Positions 7,448-16,355 of a stretch of 64,000 nucleotides of DNA are shown here, piece after piece. The first letter of the stretch is position 1; each line of letters starts with the position of its first letter. The stretch spans positions 30,552-94,551 of the forward strand of contig JAEYTO010000063.1 in the NCBI GenBank assembly GCA_023433925.1, in the 5' to 3' direction. The notes under the pieces were generated by a model. It made no database searches and was not told the DNA's origin. It saw nothing but the letters and a program-made list of their open reading frames with translations. Both the position numbers and the translations under genes were made by a program. Source of the stretch: Pseudomonadota bacterium (lineage in GTDB: Bacteria > Desulfobacterota > Desulfovibrionia > Desulfovibrionales > Desulfovibrionaceae).

Positions 7448-8296
7448 CTAGCGCCCCATTCCGGGACGCCGCCGGCCCCTCTCGTCCACCTCGACCTCGG
7501 TCTTGCGGGCCTTGTCGCGCACGGTCTCGGTACGCTCGGCAGCCTCCTTGCTCACCCGCACCTCCTCCTTCACGCGGGCCTGCTTGGAGACCACGGGCTC
7601 TTCCGACGTCTCGCGCACCTCCACGGTCTGCTCGCGGAAGGCTCCCTCGGCCTCGGCGCCGCTCACCGGGCGATCCACGGCCGTGCGCTCGACCTTGGCG
7701 CGCTCCTCGCGCAGGGTGACCTCCTCCTCCACGGGCCGCTCGACGACGTGGCTGTAAACGCGCACGCCGCCCGACTCCACCTCGCGCTTGCCGATGCGGA
7801 CCTCCTCCTCGACCACGGGCAGGACCGTCTCGCGGCCTCTACCGGTCGCGCCGGCGGCATGGAGCTCGCGCTCCCTGGCGATCTCGGCCTCGCTGTAAGG
7901 CGCGGCGCGCTCTTCGTGGCCAGTCCAGCCGGTTTCCTTCCAGCGCGCGGCGCGGGCGTCGATGTCGACGGCGCCCTTGCCGTGCATGATGTCCGCGGCG
8001 CGCTCCGCGGATGCGTCGTCGGTGCGCACGGTGACCAGCAGGCCGCCGCGGCGCACGCCCTCAAGGTAGTAGTGGGCATGGTCCTCGGGCACCCCGATGT
8101 TCCTGAGGTCCTCCATGGCATTGCCGGTATCGCCGCCCGTCGATTTGTCGGCATGCTTCCAGGAGTACCGCCCATGCTGCCTGTCGACCATGAGCATGCG
8201 GATGTCCTTGCGATCGATGCCCGCGTCGCTCAGGGCCTGGATCAGATCCTGGCCGGACATGGGCGTATCCATCAGACCGACTACGGTTCTCGCCAT
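7448..8296 (-). CDS. YsnF/AvaK-like stress protein (general stress 17M-like + DUF2382)
   Basis: A 282-residue protein with SD CAAGGAGG before the ATG. Residues 1-110 resemble the YflT/general-stress 17M domain (ARTVVGLMDTPMSGQDLIQ, later a glycine-containing GGLLVTVRTDD strand). Residues 130-265 are DUF2382: alternating VxxEEVRIGKREV, RVYSHVVERPVEEEV and VEVRETSEEPVVSKQ strands, typical of YsnF. The family is linked to general stress in Bacillus and relatives; the biochemical activity is unknown. The gene follows a second DUF2382 gene at 8376 in the same direction. Confidence 0.85.
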   Translation of the reverse strand: MARTVVGLMDTPMSGQDLIQALSDAGIDRKDIRMLMVDRQHGRYSWKHADKSTGGDTGNAMEDLRNIGVPEDHAHYYLEGVRRGGLLVTVRTDDASAERAADIMHGKGAVDIDARAARWKETGWTGHEERAAPYSEAEIARERELHAAGATGRGRETVLPVVEEEVRIGKREVESGGVRVYSHVVERPVEEEVTLREERAKVERTAVDRPVSGAEAEGAFREQTVEVRETSEEPVVSKQARVKEEVRVSKEAAERTETVRDKARKTEVEVDERGRRRPGMGR

Positions 8297-8375
8297 GATG
8301 ATGTGCCTCCTTGCTTGGGTTCATATACGGAAACGGAGGGCCGGCTGCCCTGATGGGACGCCCGCCTTTCCGCGC

Positions 8376-8822
8376 TCAACGCTCCTTGCCCTGGCCCGGC
8401 CGCTCGGCCTGCCCGGCAGGCCCGACATGCTCCACGATGGCCTCCTCGCCGCGCAGGGTCACTCGCCGCGGCTCATGGACCACCTTGGACTCCTTGCTGA
8501 TGTGGAGCTCCTCCTTGAGCAGGAGGCGCTTCTCCACGACGAGCACCTCCTCCAGGATCGGCACGATGATCGTGCCGCCCTCCTGCCGCACGGGCAGGGG
8601 TTTCTCCACATAACGGTTGATCGGCACCCGCGACACGCGCACCTTTTCGTGACGGAGCGGCTCGGAAATGACCTCCTCCCGCTCGCGCACCTTTTTCGTG
8701 ACCCGCGTGATGCCGGTCTCCACCATGCGCTTGCCGACAGTGACCTCCTCCTGCACCACCGGGATGACCCGCACGTCTTCAGTCCGAACTTTCCGTTTGC
8801 CCTCACCTTCTCCTTGCGTCAT
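8376..8822 (-). CDS. DUF2382-domain protein
   Basis: A 148-residue protein made almost wholly of a DUF2382 domain (VIPVVQEEVTVGKRMVETG, VRVSRVPINRYVEK, EEVLVVEKRLLLKEELHI). The ATG at 8822 has GGAGGTTGCTGGA before it; a GTG at 8837 would overlap that SD and is less likely. It is a paralogue of the C-terminal half of the next gene, suggesting duplication. First gene of the stress cluster reading toward 7142, with the AT-rich spacer 8823-9341 as its upstream region. Confidence 0.8.
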   Translation of the reverse strand: MTQGEGEGKRKVRTEDVRVIPVVQEEVTVGKRMVETGITRVTKKVREREEVISEPLRHEKVRVSRVPINRYVEKPLPVRQEGGTIIVPILEEVLVVEKRLLLKEELHISKESKVVHEPRRVTLRGEEAIVEHVGPAGQAERPGQGKER

Positions 8823-9341
8823 TCCAGCAACCTCCACTAGCTGGACACCACTGCATGCCTTAAGTGCTCATTTTCATTGAGAGCAATTGTTTCGTTCATA
8901 TTCAATTCATATGTTCATAATGTTGATTCTTTCATTTATCACTATTTAACCTATTGTCATAATTTGCAGCAGCGCCATGTCATCTTTTGACTGACACAAA
9001 ATGCATTCCATTTACTGTATTCTTACAGAAGTAAAATACAGCCCTACTGTCAACATGTTTTTGACAGCCAAGCCGGAGATAAGGATACATGGATATGCTG
9101 AATGCCCAAGCCCCCAGAATCTCTCCTGTCTCATTGAACTCGCATCCCGGCGACGGCGGGTCGGCACAGGCGGTCGATTCCCGTTGCACGGTCAGGCTCG
9201 GCAACGCCTAGGCCGCCTCCTCCCATCAAGCACCTCATTACCTTGCGCACGGCCCTTCCCTTGCCTACTGATTCGGGATATAGGAACCCCGGAATCGAGG
9301 GGCGCAGAGGCGGTTTTCCGTTCGTCTCTGAAGGTATTTGT
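8823..9341. other. AT-rich intergenic region with inverted repeats, no gene seen
   Basis: About 8850-9075 is far more AT-rich than anything else in the window. It contains three TATGAA words on the minus strand around 8897-8920, an inverted repeat CTGTATT/AATACAG (about 9017-9043) and an inverted repeat CTGTCAA/TTGACAG (about 9047-9065). No open frame with an SD was found. It is the likely control region of the stress genes (minus strand) and perhaps of the zinc-ribbon gene at 9342. Confidence 0.5.
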
Positions 9342-9554
9342 GTGCCTATCGAGAAGGAGAAGGCCGTGCATGCCCCCAAACCTTGCCCTGTCTGCGGCTC
9401 AGCGCATATCGACCATTGCCCCGATCAGGTCATCTGCCGCGCCTGCCTGTTCATCACCTCGCCCGACTACTGGGACAAGCTCCCCAGGTGGAACGACCTC
9501 CACGCGAGCCCATCCCAGGCCCAGCACCGACGAAATCGCCACAAGGGCCTCTGA
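9342..9554 (+). CDS. small zinc-ribbon protein, Lar-like
   Basis: A 70-residue frame that probably starts at GTG 9342, which has GAAGG 7 nt upstream; no ATG lies in a sensible place. PCPVCGSAHIDH and VICRACLF form a CxxC...CxxC zinc ribbon, and YWDKLPRWN resembles the WN ending of Lar-type restriction-alleviation zinc ribbons. Such small proteins are common in phage and in chromosomes with unknown roles. After this gene the stretch 9555-9788 shows no further gene or clear signal. Confidence 0.55.
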   Translation: MPIEKEKAVHAPKPCPVCGSAHIDHCPDQVICRACLFITSPDYWDKLPRWNDLHASPSQAQHRRNRHKGL

Positions 9555-9788
9555 GCTCCCGAGCCGGCTTCGCGCCGACGCTTGCGCGCGGCGCCTTTTC
9601 ATCCTTTGAACGAACATGGGCCAGAGATCGCTCCTAAAGCCCAGGCATCCATCCATTGGCGGCCCATCCACCGCTCCACGGAAGGCCTGCGCGGACCTGA
9701 GCTCCGCCAGCCGGCGGGCGGAACTCGTCCAGCCATGGCGCAATGGATCGCCGACGGACCAGCAGGCCTCGATCGCCGCATTCCGGGT

Positions 9789-9816
9789 TTGACCGGCTGG
9801 GCAACTGCGCTATGCT
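9789..9816 (+). promoter_or_regulatory. candidate sigma-70 promoter of the ZraP/Spy-like gene
   Basis: TTGACC (9789-9794) and TATGCT (9811-9816), spacer 16 nt, about 60 nt before the ATG at 9877. Confidence 0.5.
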
Positions 9817-9876
9817 TGGGTGCGGGCCTGCGCTGTAAAGCCAGCGCGGGAATGACCCAATACCTAGGAGGTGCCC

Positions 9877-10413
9877 ATGCGCATTTCAAATTCCGCGACC
9901 GTCGCCGCCCTGTTTCTGCTGGCCCTGGCCATGGCCTGGGCCACTCCCGCCATGTCCCAGCAGGCCCACTCGGCCCATGGCGGAACTCAGGCCTCGCCGG
10001 CTCACAGGTTCGGGCTCACGCCCGAGCAGTCCACCGCGGCCCAGAAGATTTACGCCACCCAGGGCAGGCAGATCTGGACGCTCCATCAACTGCTCAAGGC
10101 GCGGAACATGGAGCTGGATGCCCTGAGCGCCAGCGAGACCCCGGATCAGGCCAGGATCAAGTCGCTCATCAAGGACATCACGGGCCTCACGGAGCGCCTG
10201 CTGCAGGCCGAGGTGGACATGCGCCAGCAGCTCGCCAAGGCCGGCGTGCCGGTCTGGGGCGGCCGAGGCATGGGCGGAATGATGGGCGGCGCGGGTATGA
10301 TGGGAGGAGGCGGCATGATGGGCGGCGGAGGCTGCCCGATGATGAGCGGCGAAGGCGGGCCCGGCGCCGGTCAGGCCCAGCCGCCAAGCGCGCCGGCGGC
10401 CGGCGGGCAGTAG
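9877..10413 (+). CDS. periplasmic ZraP/Spy/CpxP-like metal-associated protein
   Basis: A 178-residue protein with an ideal SD (TAGGAGG) before the ATG. Residues 1-28 are a signal peptide ending near TPAMSQQ. A helical domain (LTPEQSTAAQKIY, LRALNMELDAL-like helices, QQLAKAGVP) matches the hooked-helix LTXXQ/ZraP group of periplasmic metal-binding chaperones. The tail is a Gly-Met tract (GMMGG repeated from about residue 130) with a single Cys, a plausible soft-metal binding arm. Zinc or copper stress function is inferred from the family. No two-component partner is adjacent. Confidence 0.8.
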   Translation: MRISNSATVAALFLLALAMAWATPAMSQQAHSAHGGTQASPAHRFGLTPEQSTAAQKIYATQGRQIWTLHQLLKARNMELDALSASETPDQARIKSLIKDITGLTERLLQAEVDMRQQLAKAGVPVWGGRGMGGMMGGAGMMGGGGMMGGGGCPMMSGEGGPGAGQAQPPSAPAAGGQ

Positions 10414-10437
10414 CGGCGCGGCCTTTCGGTTGTCGCG

Positions 10438-10479
10438 CGGGTCAACCCAAAGAGGGCGTTGCCTCTCTCGGTTGACCCG
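10438..10479. terminator. large hairpin with family D core (terminator candidate)
   Basis: CGGGTCAACC (10438-10447) pairs perfectly with GGTTGACCCG (10470-10479) around an inner AGAGGGC/GCCTCTCT hairpin that belongs to family D. There is no U-tract. It lies between the convergent ZraP-like and amidohydrolase genes. Confidence 0.5.
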
Positions 10480-10488
10480 TAAAGCGCC

Positions 10489-11247
10489 TCAGCCCTGCCC
10501 GTCCGTCAGGCGCTCCAGGGCCTTGCGGGCCGACACGGCCAGGATCCTGCGCAGCCGCGTCCACTCCCGGCCGCCCTTCCCGGCGTGGAGCTGGTTCACC
10601 TCCAGCTCCACGCCGGCATAACCCTGGCCGAACTCCCGGCGCAGGCTCGCGGTCAATCCATCGGACACGCCCGAGCGAGGATAGTTGCGGCGCACGCGCA
10701 GCTTCGGGGCCAGGTCGAGCAGGGCCTCCCGCCACAAGCGGCAGAAGTGCGCCTCGATTCCCCTGGCCGGGTCGTAGAGCAGGCCCACGTCGGCCTTGCG
10801 CTCCAAGCCCGCGAGCACGGGCGTGAAGCTGTGCGCGGCGACGTGCAGCACGGGCGTGCCGGCGGCCAGCAGCCCGGCCACGCGCTCGCGCACCCGGCGG
10901 CGGTGCGGATGATAGTAGAAGCGCAGGATCTCCTCACGCGCCTCGGGCGGCAGGCCGCGCGTGGCCTCGGAGAACAGCCGGGGGTGGCCCTCGGAGCGGT
11001 TCAGGTCCACGAGCAGCCTGGTCACCGAGCCGGCGAACAGGTCGCAGCCCAGAAAACTCGCCAGGTCCCTGGCCACGTCCAGCGCGCCGGGGTCCCAGCC
11101 GCGATGGCCGGACAGCGCGTCTTCCAAACCGGTGAACAGGTGGGCATGCTCAAGCGGCACGCGGTTGCCTCCGTGCTCGCAGGTCACCACGCAGGCGATC
11201 TCGGTGTCCAGGAAGCGGGCCTCCACGCCGGTTCGCCCCGCGACCAT
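10489..11247 (-). CDS. N-formylglutamate amidohydrolase-family protein
   Basis: The conserved part starts at VVTCEHGGNRVP, a metal-binding loop of the FGase/HutG family, followed by HRGWDPGALDVAR, DLNRSEGHPRLFS, VLHVAAHSFTPVL and GVELEVNQ, all typical of this zinc-dependent hydrolase family. The start is uncertain. ATG 11247 gives 252 residues beginning just before the domain; an ATG at 11364 would add an arginine-rich stretch without conservation, and neither has a strong SD. The family removes formyl groups from N-formylglutamate in histidine breakdown, but no hut genes are here, so the substrate may differ. Confidence 0.75.
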   Translation of the reverse strand: MVAGRTGVEARFLDTEIACVVTCEHGGNRVPLEHAHLFTGLEDALSGHRGWDPGALDVARDLASFLGCDLFAGSVTRLLVDLNRSEGHPRLFSEATRGLPPEAREEILRFYYHPHRRRVRERVAGLLAAGTPVLHVAAHSFTPVLAGLERKADVGLLYDPARGIEAHFCRLWREALLDLAPKLRVRRNYPRSGVSDGLTASLRREFGQGYAGVELEVNQLHAGKGGREWTRLRRILAVSARKALERLTDGQG

Positions 11248-11470
11248 CCGGAATCTGACCCGCCTGCGACGCCGGCGGGCGGGGGCACGGGCAGGACCGA
11301 GACCGGACGCTGCCCGCCCGCCGGCGGCAGGGGTGTGACTTCCAGCTTTCAAAGGGCCCGCCATGCTCAAGGCCATCGCACAGCTTGGCATGGATCTCAA
11401 TGAGACGCTCTCGCTCGATTTCCGGCCACGGGGCGGCAAGGATGCTCCGGGCCAGGGTCGCGGCCCTCGA

Positions 11471-11510
11471 CAGCCTGTTGCAAAGCCAGGGCGGCTGCTT
11501 TCAACAGTCC
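11471..11510 (-). repeat. family E repeat fragment, copy E4
   Basis: Read on the minus strand: GTTGAAAGCAGCCGCCCTGG then CTTTGCAACAGGCTG, a short self-complementary version of the family E ends. It sits in the 11248-11639 spacer downstream of phoU; no gene is convincing in that spacer on either strand. Confidence 0.5.
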
Positions 11511-11639
11511 GTCAAGACCGGCGGGGGCGCGAAGGGACGCCAGACGAGAGCCGCTCTCAAGCAGCCGAAAAGGCGCGTTCGGCTCGCGATGCTCCTCGGA
11601 CTGCCCGCGCCGGGAATGCGCGCATTTCGAGGCCTGGCG

Positions 11640-12335
11640 TCAGCGGCCCCGGTACTTCTCGCCGTGCACGTGAAAGTAGATGTGCTCGGCGATGTTCGTG
11701 ACGTGGTCGCCGATGCGCTCCAGGGCGCGGGCGGCGTAGATGAGAGAGGAATGGGGCATGACCGCGCCGCTGGCCTTGCCCAGGCTGGCGGTGAGCATCT
11801 CGATGAGCCTGTCATGCAGGTCGTCCAGGACGTCGTCGTGGTGCCAGACGCGCACTGCCAGATCCGCGTTCTCGCTGACCATGGCCTCCAGGATCTGGGC
11901 CAGCATGACCCTGGCCTCCTCGGCCATGCGCGCCAGGAGCGGCCTGTAGACGTCCAGGTCCGGGCTGTCCAGCCTGAGGGAGGTCTTGGCCAGGCTGCCG
12001 GCATAGTCGCCGATGCGCTCCAGGTCCGTGGCGATGCGGCTCGCGGCGACGATGGCGCGCAAGTCCAGGGCCAAGGGGTTGCGCAGGGCCAGGAGCCGGA
12101 GCGTCTCCGCGTCGATGCGGACCTCCAGGTCATCGATCTCGTCGTCGGCCTCGCGCGCGATCCTGACCTCGGCCGGATCCCGTTCCTGGAGCGCCTTGGC
12201 GGCATGGCCGAACTGCTCAAGGACCTTGCAGCCCATGGTCACGACCATGGCCGAAAGCTCGCCGAGCTCCCTATCGAACTCCTTGACCGTATGCCCCGTG
12301 CGCCGAGCGCCGGCAGCCTCTGTCTTGTCAGGCAT
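11640..12335 (-). CDS. phoU: phosphate-specific transport regulator PhoU
   Basis: A 231-residue protein from an ATG with GTAGGAGACGTTG upstream. It is made of two homologous three-helix bundles of the PhoU fold; each carries the acidic metal-binding signature (VKEFDRELGELS, READDEIDDLEVRIDAE, then MSHSS-type ERIGDHVTNIAEHIYF). PhoU damps phosphate uptake through PstSCAB and signals to PhoR. It lies 9 nt behind pstB, so the two are co-transcribed. pstS, pstC, pstA and phoBR are not in the window. Confidence 0.93.
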   Translation of the reverse strand: MPDKTEAAGARRTGHTVKEFDRELGELSAMVVTMGCKVLEQFGHAAKALQERDPAEVRIAREADDEIDDLEVRIDAETLRLLALRNPLALDLRAIVAASRIATDLERIGDYAGSLAKTSLRLDSPDLDVYRPLLARMAEEARVMLAQILEAMVSENADLAVRVWHHDDVLDDLHDRLIEMLTASLGKASGAVMPHSSLIYAARALERIGDHVTNIAEHIYFHVHGEKYRGR

Positions 12336-12344
12336 CAACGTCTC

Positions 12345-13163
12345 CTACCCGAACCTGCCGGTGATGTAGTCCTGGGTCAGGGTCGCACGGGGCCTGGTGA
12401 AGACCATGTCCGTGCGGCCGTATTCGATCAGCCTGCCGAGATACATGAAGGCCGTGTTGCGCGAGACGCGCGCGGCCTGTTGCATGTTGTGCGTGACGAT
12501 GACGACCGTGAAGGCCCCGCGCAAGCCGCCGATGAGGTCTTCTATCGCGGCCGTGGCCCTCGGGTCCAGCGCCGAGCACGGCTCGTCCATGAGCAGGACC
12601 TCGGGCCGGGTCACGATGGCCCGGGCGATGCACAGCCGCTGCTGCTGACCGCCCGACAGGCTCAGGGCGTCGGCGTCCAGCCTGTCCTTGACCTCCTCCC
12701 ACAAGCCCGCGTCCCGCAAGGCCCGCTCGGCCATGGCCTCCAGCTCGCGCCGGCCGAACTGCTCCATGAGCTCGATGGGATAGGTCACGTTGGACAGGAT
12801 GGATCTGGGGAAAGGATTGGGTTTCTGGAAGACCATGCCCATGCGCCGCCGAAGCTCGGTCACGTCCAGGCCCGGCTCGTACACGTTCCTGCCCGCCAGG
12901 CGGATCTCGCCGGAGATGCGCACGCCCTTGACGAGGTCGTTCATGCGGTTCATGGCCCGGATGAGCGTGGACTTGCCGCAGCCCGACGGGCCGATGAGCG
13001 CCGTGACGAAGCCCTGCTGGATGTCCAGGCTGTTGTCGAAGAGCGCCTGCTTGGGACCGTACCACAGGTTGAAGCGGTCCACTTCGAGCACCGCGCCCGA
13101 GGGACCGCGCTCGAAATGGTAGATGGTGCCTCCCGCGGGCCGCTTGGCCCTTTCGGCCGCCAT
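12345..13163 (-). CDS. pstB: phosphate ABC transporter ATP-binding protein PstB
   Basis: A 272-residue ATPase; the ATG at 13163 follows GAGGAGGAAC, whereas the longer open frame upstream is not conserved. Walker A is GPSGCGKST, followed by the PstB-specific [10 protein letters not shown]-loop [10 protein letters not shown], signature [14 protein letters not shown], Walker [14 protein letters not shown] and the switch [12 protein letters not shown]. It powers phosphate import through PstC/PstA. The membrane subunits must be encoded elsewhere, as the upstream 217 nt hold only repeat E3. Confidence 0.95.
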   Translation of the reverse strand: MAAERAKRPAGGTIYHFERGPSGAVLEVDRFNLWYGPKQALFDNSLDIQQGFVTALIGPSGCGKSTLIRAMNRMNDLVKGVRISGEIRLAGRNVYEPGLDVTELRRRMGMVFQKPNPFPRSILSNVTYPIELMEQFGRRELEAMAERALRDAGLWEEVKDRLDADALSLSGGQQQRLCIARAIVTRPEVLLMDEPCSALDPRATAAIEDLIGGLRGAFTVVIVTHNMQQAARVSRNTAFMYLGRLIEYGRTDMVFTRPRATLTQDYITGRFG

Positions 13164-13289
13164 GTTCCTCCTCGCTGGCCGGCGCGGCTGTTCCGCGCGG
13201 AGAGGCAGCATAGCATATTCTCGCCGGAGTGCACTCGGCGAGACACGGGGGCGAGACGGACTCGGCCGAGGACCGTGAGTCGGATGAAT

Positions 13290-13382
13290 CGTTGAACAAA
13301 GCCGCCCTGGCTCTCCCGATTCCGCATGCGCCGCAGGCGGCGGCCTTCCTGGCCCGCTCAGCCTGTTTTTCAACAGGCTGCT
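13290..13382 (+). repeat. family E repeat, copy E3, overlapping a stop codon
   Basis: It starts GTTGAACAAAGCCGCCCTGG and ends GCCTGTTTTTCAACAGGCTG, matching E2. Its last bases touch the TAG stop (13381-13383) of the TlpA-like gene, so the final hairpin could end that transcript. The remainder of 13164-13289 shows nothing recognisable. Confidence 0.75.
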
Positions 13383-13887
13383 AAGGGGTCTTGGCGGACA
13401 CGTCCGGGGCGGTGATGGAGGAGACGATCGCCCGGAACTCCTCGGCCGTGAGCAGGCCCTCATGGCTGCGCACGAGCCTGCGCTGGCTGTCGTAGAAGTC
13501 CGTGCGCGGCACCGTGGTCACGCCCAGGACCTGCATGAGGTTTTCCTGGGCCAGGTGGCTCGGGAAGTTCAGGCCGAGGCGCGCGAGCATGCGCTCATGG
13601 GCCTTGGGATCGAAGTCGAAGGAGACCCCGAACAGGGTCAGGTCGTCGGGCGCATAGGCCGCGCGCATGGCCTTGAGCGTGGGCATCTCGGTCAGGCACG
13701 GCCCGCACCAGCTAGCCCAGTAGTTCACCGCCACCACGCGGCCGGGCGACACGGCCAGCAGGTCCCGCAAGCCCTCCTGGGTGAGCCGCCCGTCGCCCTG
13801 GTTCGATGCGGGAGCGGCGGAGGGAAGCCCGAGGCAGGCGGCGATGGTCAGGGCCAGAAACAGCCCCAGCGTCCGGCGCAGGATCAT
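13381..13887 (-). CDS. TlpA/ResA-like thiol-disulfide protein
   Basis: A 168-residue protein; ATG 13887 is preceded by GGAGAACGC. The signal segment ([18 protein letters not shown]) contains IAAC, which could be a lipobox or a plain signal peptide. The thioredoxin fold has the active site WASWCGPC, cis-Pro context TTVPRTD and a long [15 protein letters not shown] insert. It probably reduces or delivers electrons to periplasmic thiols, for example in cytochrome c maturation. No cytochrome genes are adjacent. Confidence 0.88.
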   Translation of the reverse strand: MILRRTLGLFLALTIAACLGLPSAAPASNQGDGRLTQEGLRDLLAVSPGRVVAVNYWASWCGPCLTEMPTLKAMRAAYAPDDLTLFGVSFDFDPKAHERMLARLGLNFPSHLAQENLMQVLGVTTVPRTDFYDSQRRLVRSHEGLLTAEEFRAIVSSITAPDVSAKTP

Positions 13888-14143
13888 GCGTTCTCCATTC
13901 AATAGGCTCAATGGTACAAAACGTCCCGCTGGAAATTTACCTCTTCGACATCCGGCGGACAATCACTCCTGCCTTGCTCTGGATTTGGACCGGGCCGTCG
14001 GCCGTGCAAAGCCTCGACAAAGGCGGCCCGGCCAGCTACAAGGACGCGGCCTGACCCCGCCGCGACCCACCGCTTGATCGGCCAGCCATCCGGCTTGGCC
14101 GGCGGCATGGCGCGCGGCACGACACGAGTGGAGGACACCCCGC

Positions 14144-16156
14144 ATGCCGACCCGCAGAGAACTCGCCAACGCCATCCGCGCCCTGTCCATGGACGCCATC
14201 CAGAAGGCCAAATCCGGCCACCCCGGCGCGCCGCTTGGCATGGCCGATATCGCCGAAGTCCTGTGGAACGATTTCCTGCGCCACAACCCGGCCAACCCGC
14301 GCTGGCACGACCGCGACCGCTTCATCTTCTCCAACGGCCACGGGTCCATGCTGCTCTACGCCCTGCTGCACCTCTCGGGCTACGACCTGTCCATGGACGA
14401 TCTGAAGCGTTTCCGCCAGCTCGGCTCCCGGACTCCCGGCCATCCGGAGCTGGGCGTCACGCCGGGCGTGGAGTCCACCTCCGGGCCCCTGGGCCAAGGC
14501 ATCGCCATGGCCGTGGGCATGGCTCTGGCCGAACGCATCTTCGCCGAGACGTTCAACCGTGACGGCTTCCCCGTGGTGGACCACCACACCTACGTGTTCA
14601 TGGGCGACGGCTGCATGATGGAGGGTCTGTCGCACGAGGCCTGCTCCCTGGCCGGCACGCTCGGCCTGGGCAAGCTCATCGCCGTGTACGACGACAACGG
14701 CATCTCCATCGACGGCAAGATCTCGGGCTGGTTCGCCGACGACACGCCCCACCGCTTCGAGGCTTACGGCTGGCACGTGGTGCGCGGAGTGGACGGCCAC
14801 GACGCCGGGGCGGTCAAGCTGGCCATGGAAAAGGCCCGCGCCGTGACCGACCGGCCCTCGCTCGTGTGCTGCAAGACGGTCATCGGCTACGGCGCGCCCG
14901 GCGTATGCGGCACATCCGGCTGCCACGGCTCGCCCCTGGGCGAGAAGGAGATCGAGGCCGCCCGCGAGTTCCTGGGCTGGAAGCACCCGCCCTTCGAGGT
15001 TCCCGCGGACATCTACGCCGGCTGGGACTTCCGGGCCAAGGGCGCCAAGCTGGAGACCGAGTGGGCGGCCATGTTCGACGCCTACAAGGCCAAATATCCC
15101 GAGTTGGCCGCCGAGTTCATGCGGCGCATGGACAACGACCTGCCCGTGAACTTCGATCTCAAGGCCGAGGCGCTCGTATCCGCCACGGCGGCCAAGGCCG
15201 AGAAGCTCGCCACGCGCGTGTCATCCAAGAAGGCCCTGGACGGCTTCGGCGCGCTCCTGCCCGAGCTGTTCGGCGGCTCGGCCGACCTGACGCCCTCCAA
15301 CGGCACCTTCCACGCCGGCTCCAGGGCCATGAACGCCAAGAACGGCCAGGCCCCGGACTTCAGCGGCAACTACCTGCACTTCGGCGTGCGCGAGTTCGCC
15401 ATGGCCGCCATGCTGAACGGCATGGCCCTGCACGGCGGCTTCATCCCCTACGGCGGCACATTCCTCGTCTTCTCGGATTACATGCGCAACGCCATCCGCC
15501 TGGCCGCGCTCATGAAGACGCGCACGGTCTTCGTGCTGACCCACGACTCCATCGGCGTGGGCGAGGACGGCCCCACGCACCAGCCCGTGGAGCACACGGC
15601 CTCCCTGCGGCTCATCCCGGACCTGGATGTCTGGCGGCCCTGCGACGCCGTGGAGTCCGCCGTGGCCTGGAAGACCGCCCTGGAGCGCCGCGACGGACCC
15701 AGCGCCATGATCCTCTCGCGCCAGGACCTGCCGCACAACGAGCGCGACGGGCTGACCATCGCGGCCATCGCCCGCGGCGGCTACATCCTGGCCGACTGCC
15801 AGGGCGCGCCCGAGGCCATCCTCGTGGCCACGGGCTCCGAGGTCGGCCTGGCCGTGGACGCGGCCAAGGCCCTGACGGCCAAGGGCCGCAAGGTGCGCGT
15901 GGTGTCCATGCCCTGCGTGGAGCTCTTCGAGCGCCAGCCCGCCGAGTACCGCAAGCTCGTGCTCCCGCCCGAGGTCACGGCGCGCGTGGCCGTGGAAGCC
16001 GGCGTGAGCGCACCCTGGAAGGCCTACGCCTCCGAGGTCGTGGGCCTGGACCGCTTCGGCGAGTCCGCGCCGGGCAACGTGCTCTTCAAGCACTTCGGCT
16101 TCACTACGGAGGCCGTGGTGGCCGCGGTGGAGCAAGCCTTGTCGGTCAAAAGCTAG
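14144..16156 (+). CDS. tkt: transketolase
   Basis: A 670-residue enzyme with GGAGG before the ATG, full length for the family. The ThDP domain has [17 protein letters not shown] (about residues 24-40), [31 protein letters not shown] and [10 protein letters not shown]. The pyrimidine domain has [17 protein letters not shown] and the donor-site [18 protein letters not shown]. It transfers two-carbon ketol units in the non-oxidative pentose phosphate pathway. It appears monocistronic; an imperfect stem (GGAAAGG/CCTTTCC, around 16177-16197) follows it. Nothing else was recognised in 16157-16355. Confidence 0.97.
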   Translation: MPTRRELANAIRALSMDAIQKAKSGHPGAPLGMADIAEVLWNDFLRHNPANPRWHDRDRFIFSNGHGSMLLYALLHLSGYDLSMDDLKRFRQLGSRTPGHPELGVTPGVESTSGPLGQGIAMAVGMALAERIFAETFNRDGFPVVDHHTYVFMGDGCMMEGLSHEACSLAGTLGLGKLIAVYDDNGISIDGKISGWFADDTPHRFEAYGWHVVRGVDGHDAGAVKLAMEKARAVTDRPSLVCCKTVIGYGAPGVCGTSGCHGSPLGEKEIEAAREFLGWKHPPFEVPADIYAGWDFRAKGAKLETEWAAMFDAYKAKYPELAAEFMRRMDNDLPVNFDLKAEALVSATAAKAEKLATRVSSKKALDGFGALLPELFGGSADLTPSNGTFHAGSRAMNAKNGQAPDFSGNYLHFGVREFAMAAMLNGMALHGGFIPYGGTFLVFSDYMRNAIRLAALMKTRTVFVLTHDSIGVGEDGPTHQPVEHTASLRLIPDLDVWRPCDAVESAVAWKTALERRDGPSAMILSRQDLPHNERDGLTIAAIARGGYILADCQGAPEAILVATGSEVGLAVDAAKALTAKGRKVRVVSMPCVELFERQPAEYRKLVLPPEVTARVAVEAGVSAPWKAYASEVVGLDRFGESAPGNVLFKHFGFTTEAVVAAVEQALSVKS

Positions 16157-16355
16157 CGTGCCCTGCGCATGATCCGGGAAAGGCTTCGTCCTTTCCGGGT
16201 CCCCGGCGGACGCGCTCCCGACTGCTCGTTGGCAAACCGCTTCGGATGACGTAGGCTGCATGGCCGGGCGGCCCGCCTGTCGGCGCCCGCCCGGCCACAA
16301 CCCCCTGCCCGGAGCGCCGGCCCACCGGTCCGCTCCCGCCATCCGGAAACGCACC

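Noticed and set aside
9555..9788. Spacer between the zinc ribbon and ZraP-like genes, with several short frames.
   Set aside because: No frame has an SD or recognisable content.
11248..11639. Possible remnant gene between the amidohydrolase and phoU; a minus-strand stretch reads PWPEIERERLIEIHAKLCDG.
   Set aside because: No start, SD or recognisable homologue, and the frame runs into a non-conserved region; it may be a decayed gene but cannot be supported.
11385..13295. Long plus-strand open frame opposite phoU and pstB (636 codons).
   Set aside because: It is antisense to two well-conserved genes, has no domain, and reflects high GC in the third codon positions.
16177..16197. Imperfect hairpin behind the transketolase gene.
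   Set aside because: One mismatch and no T-tract, so it is not listed as a terminator.
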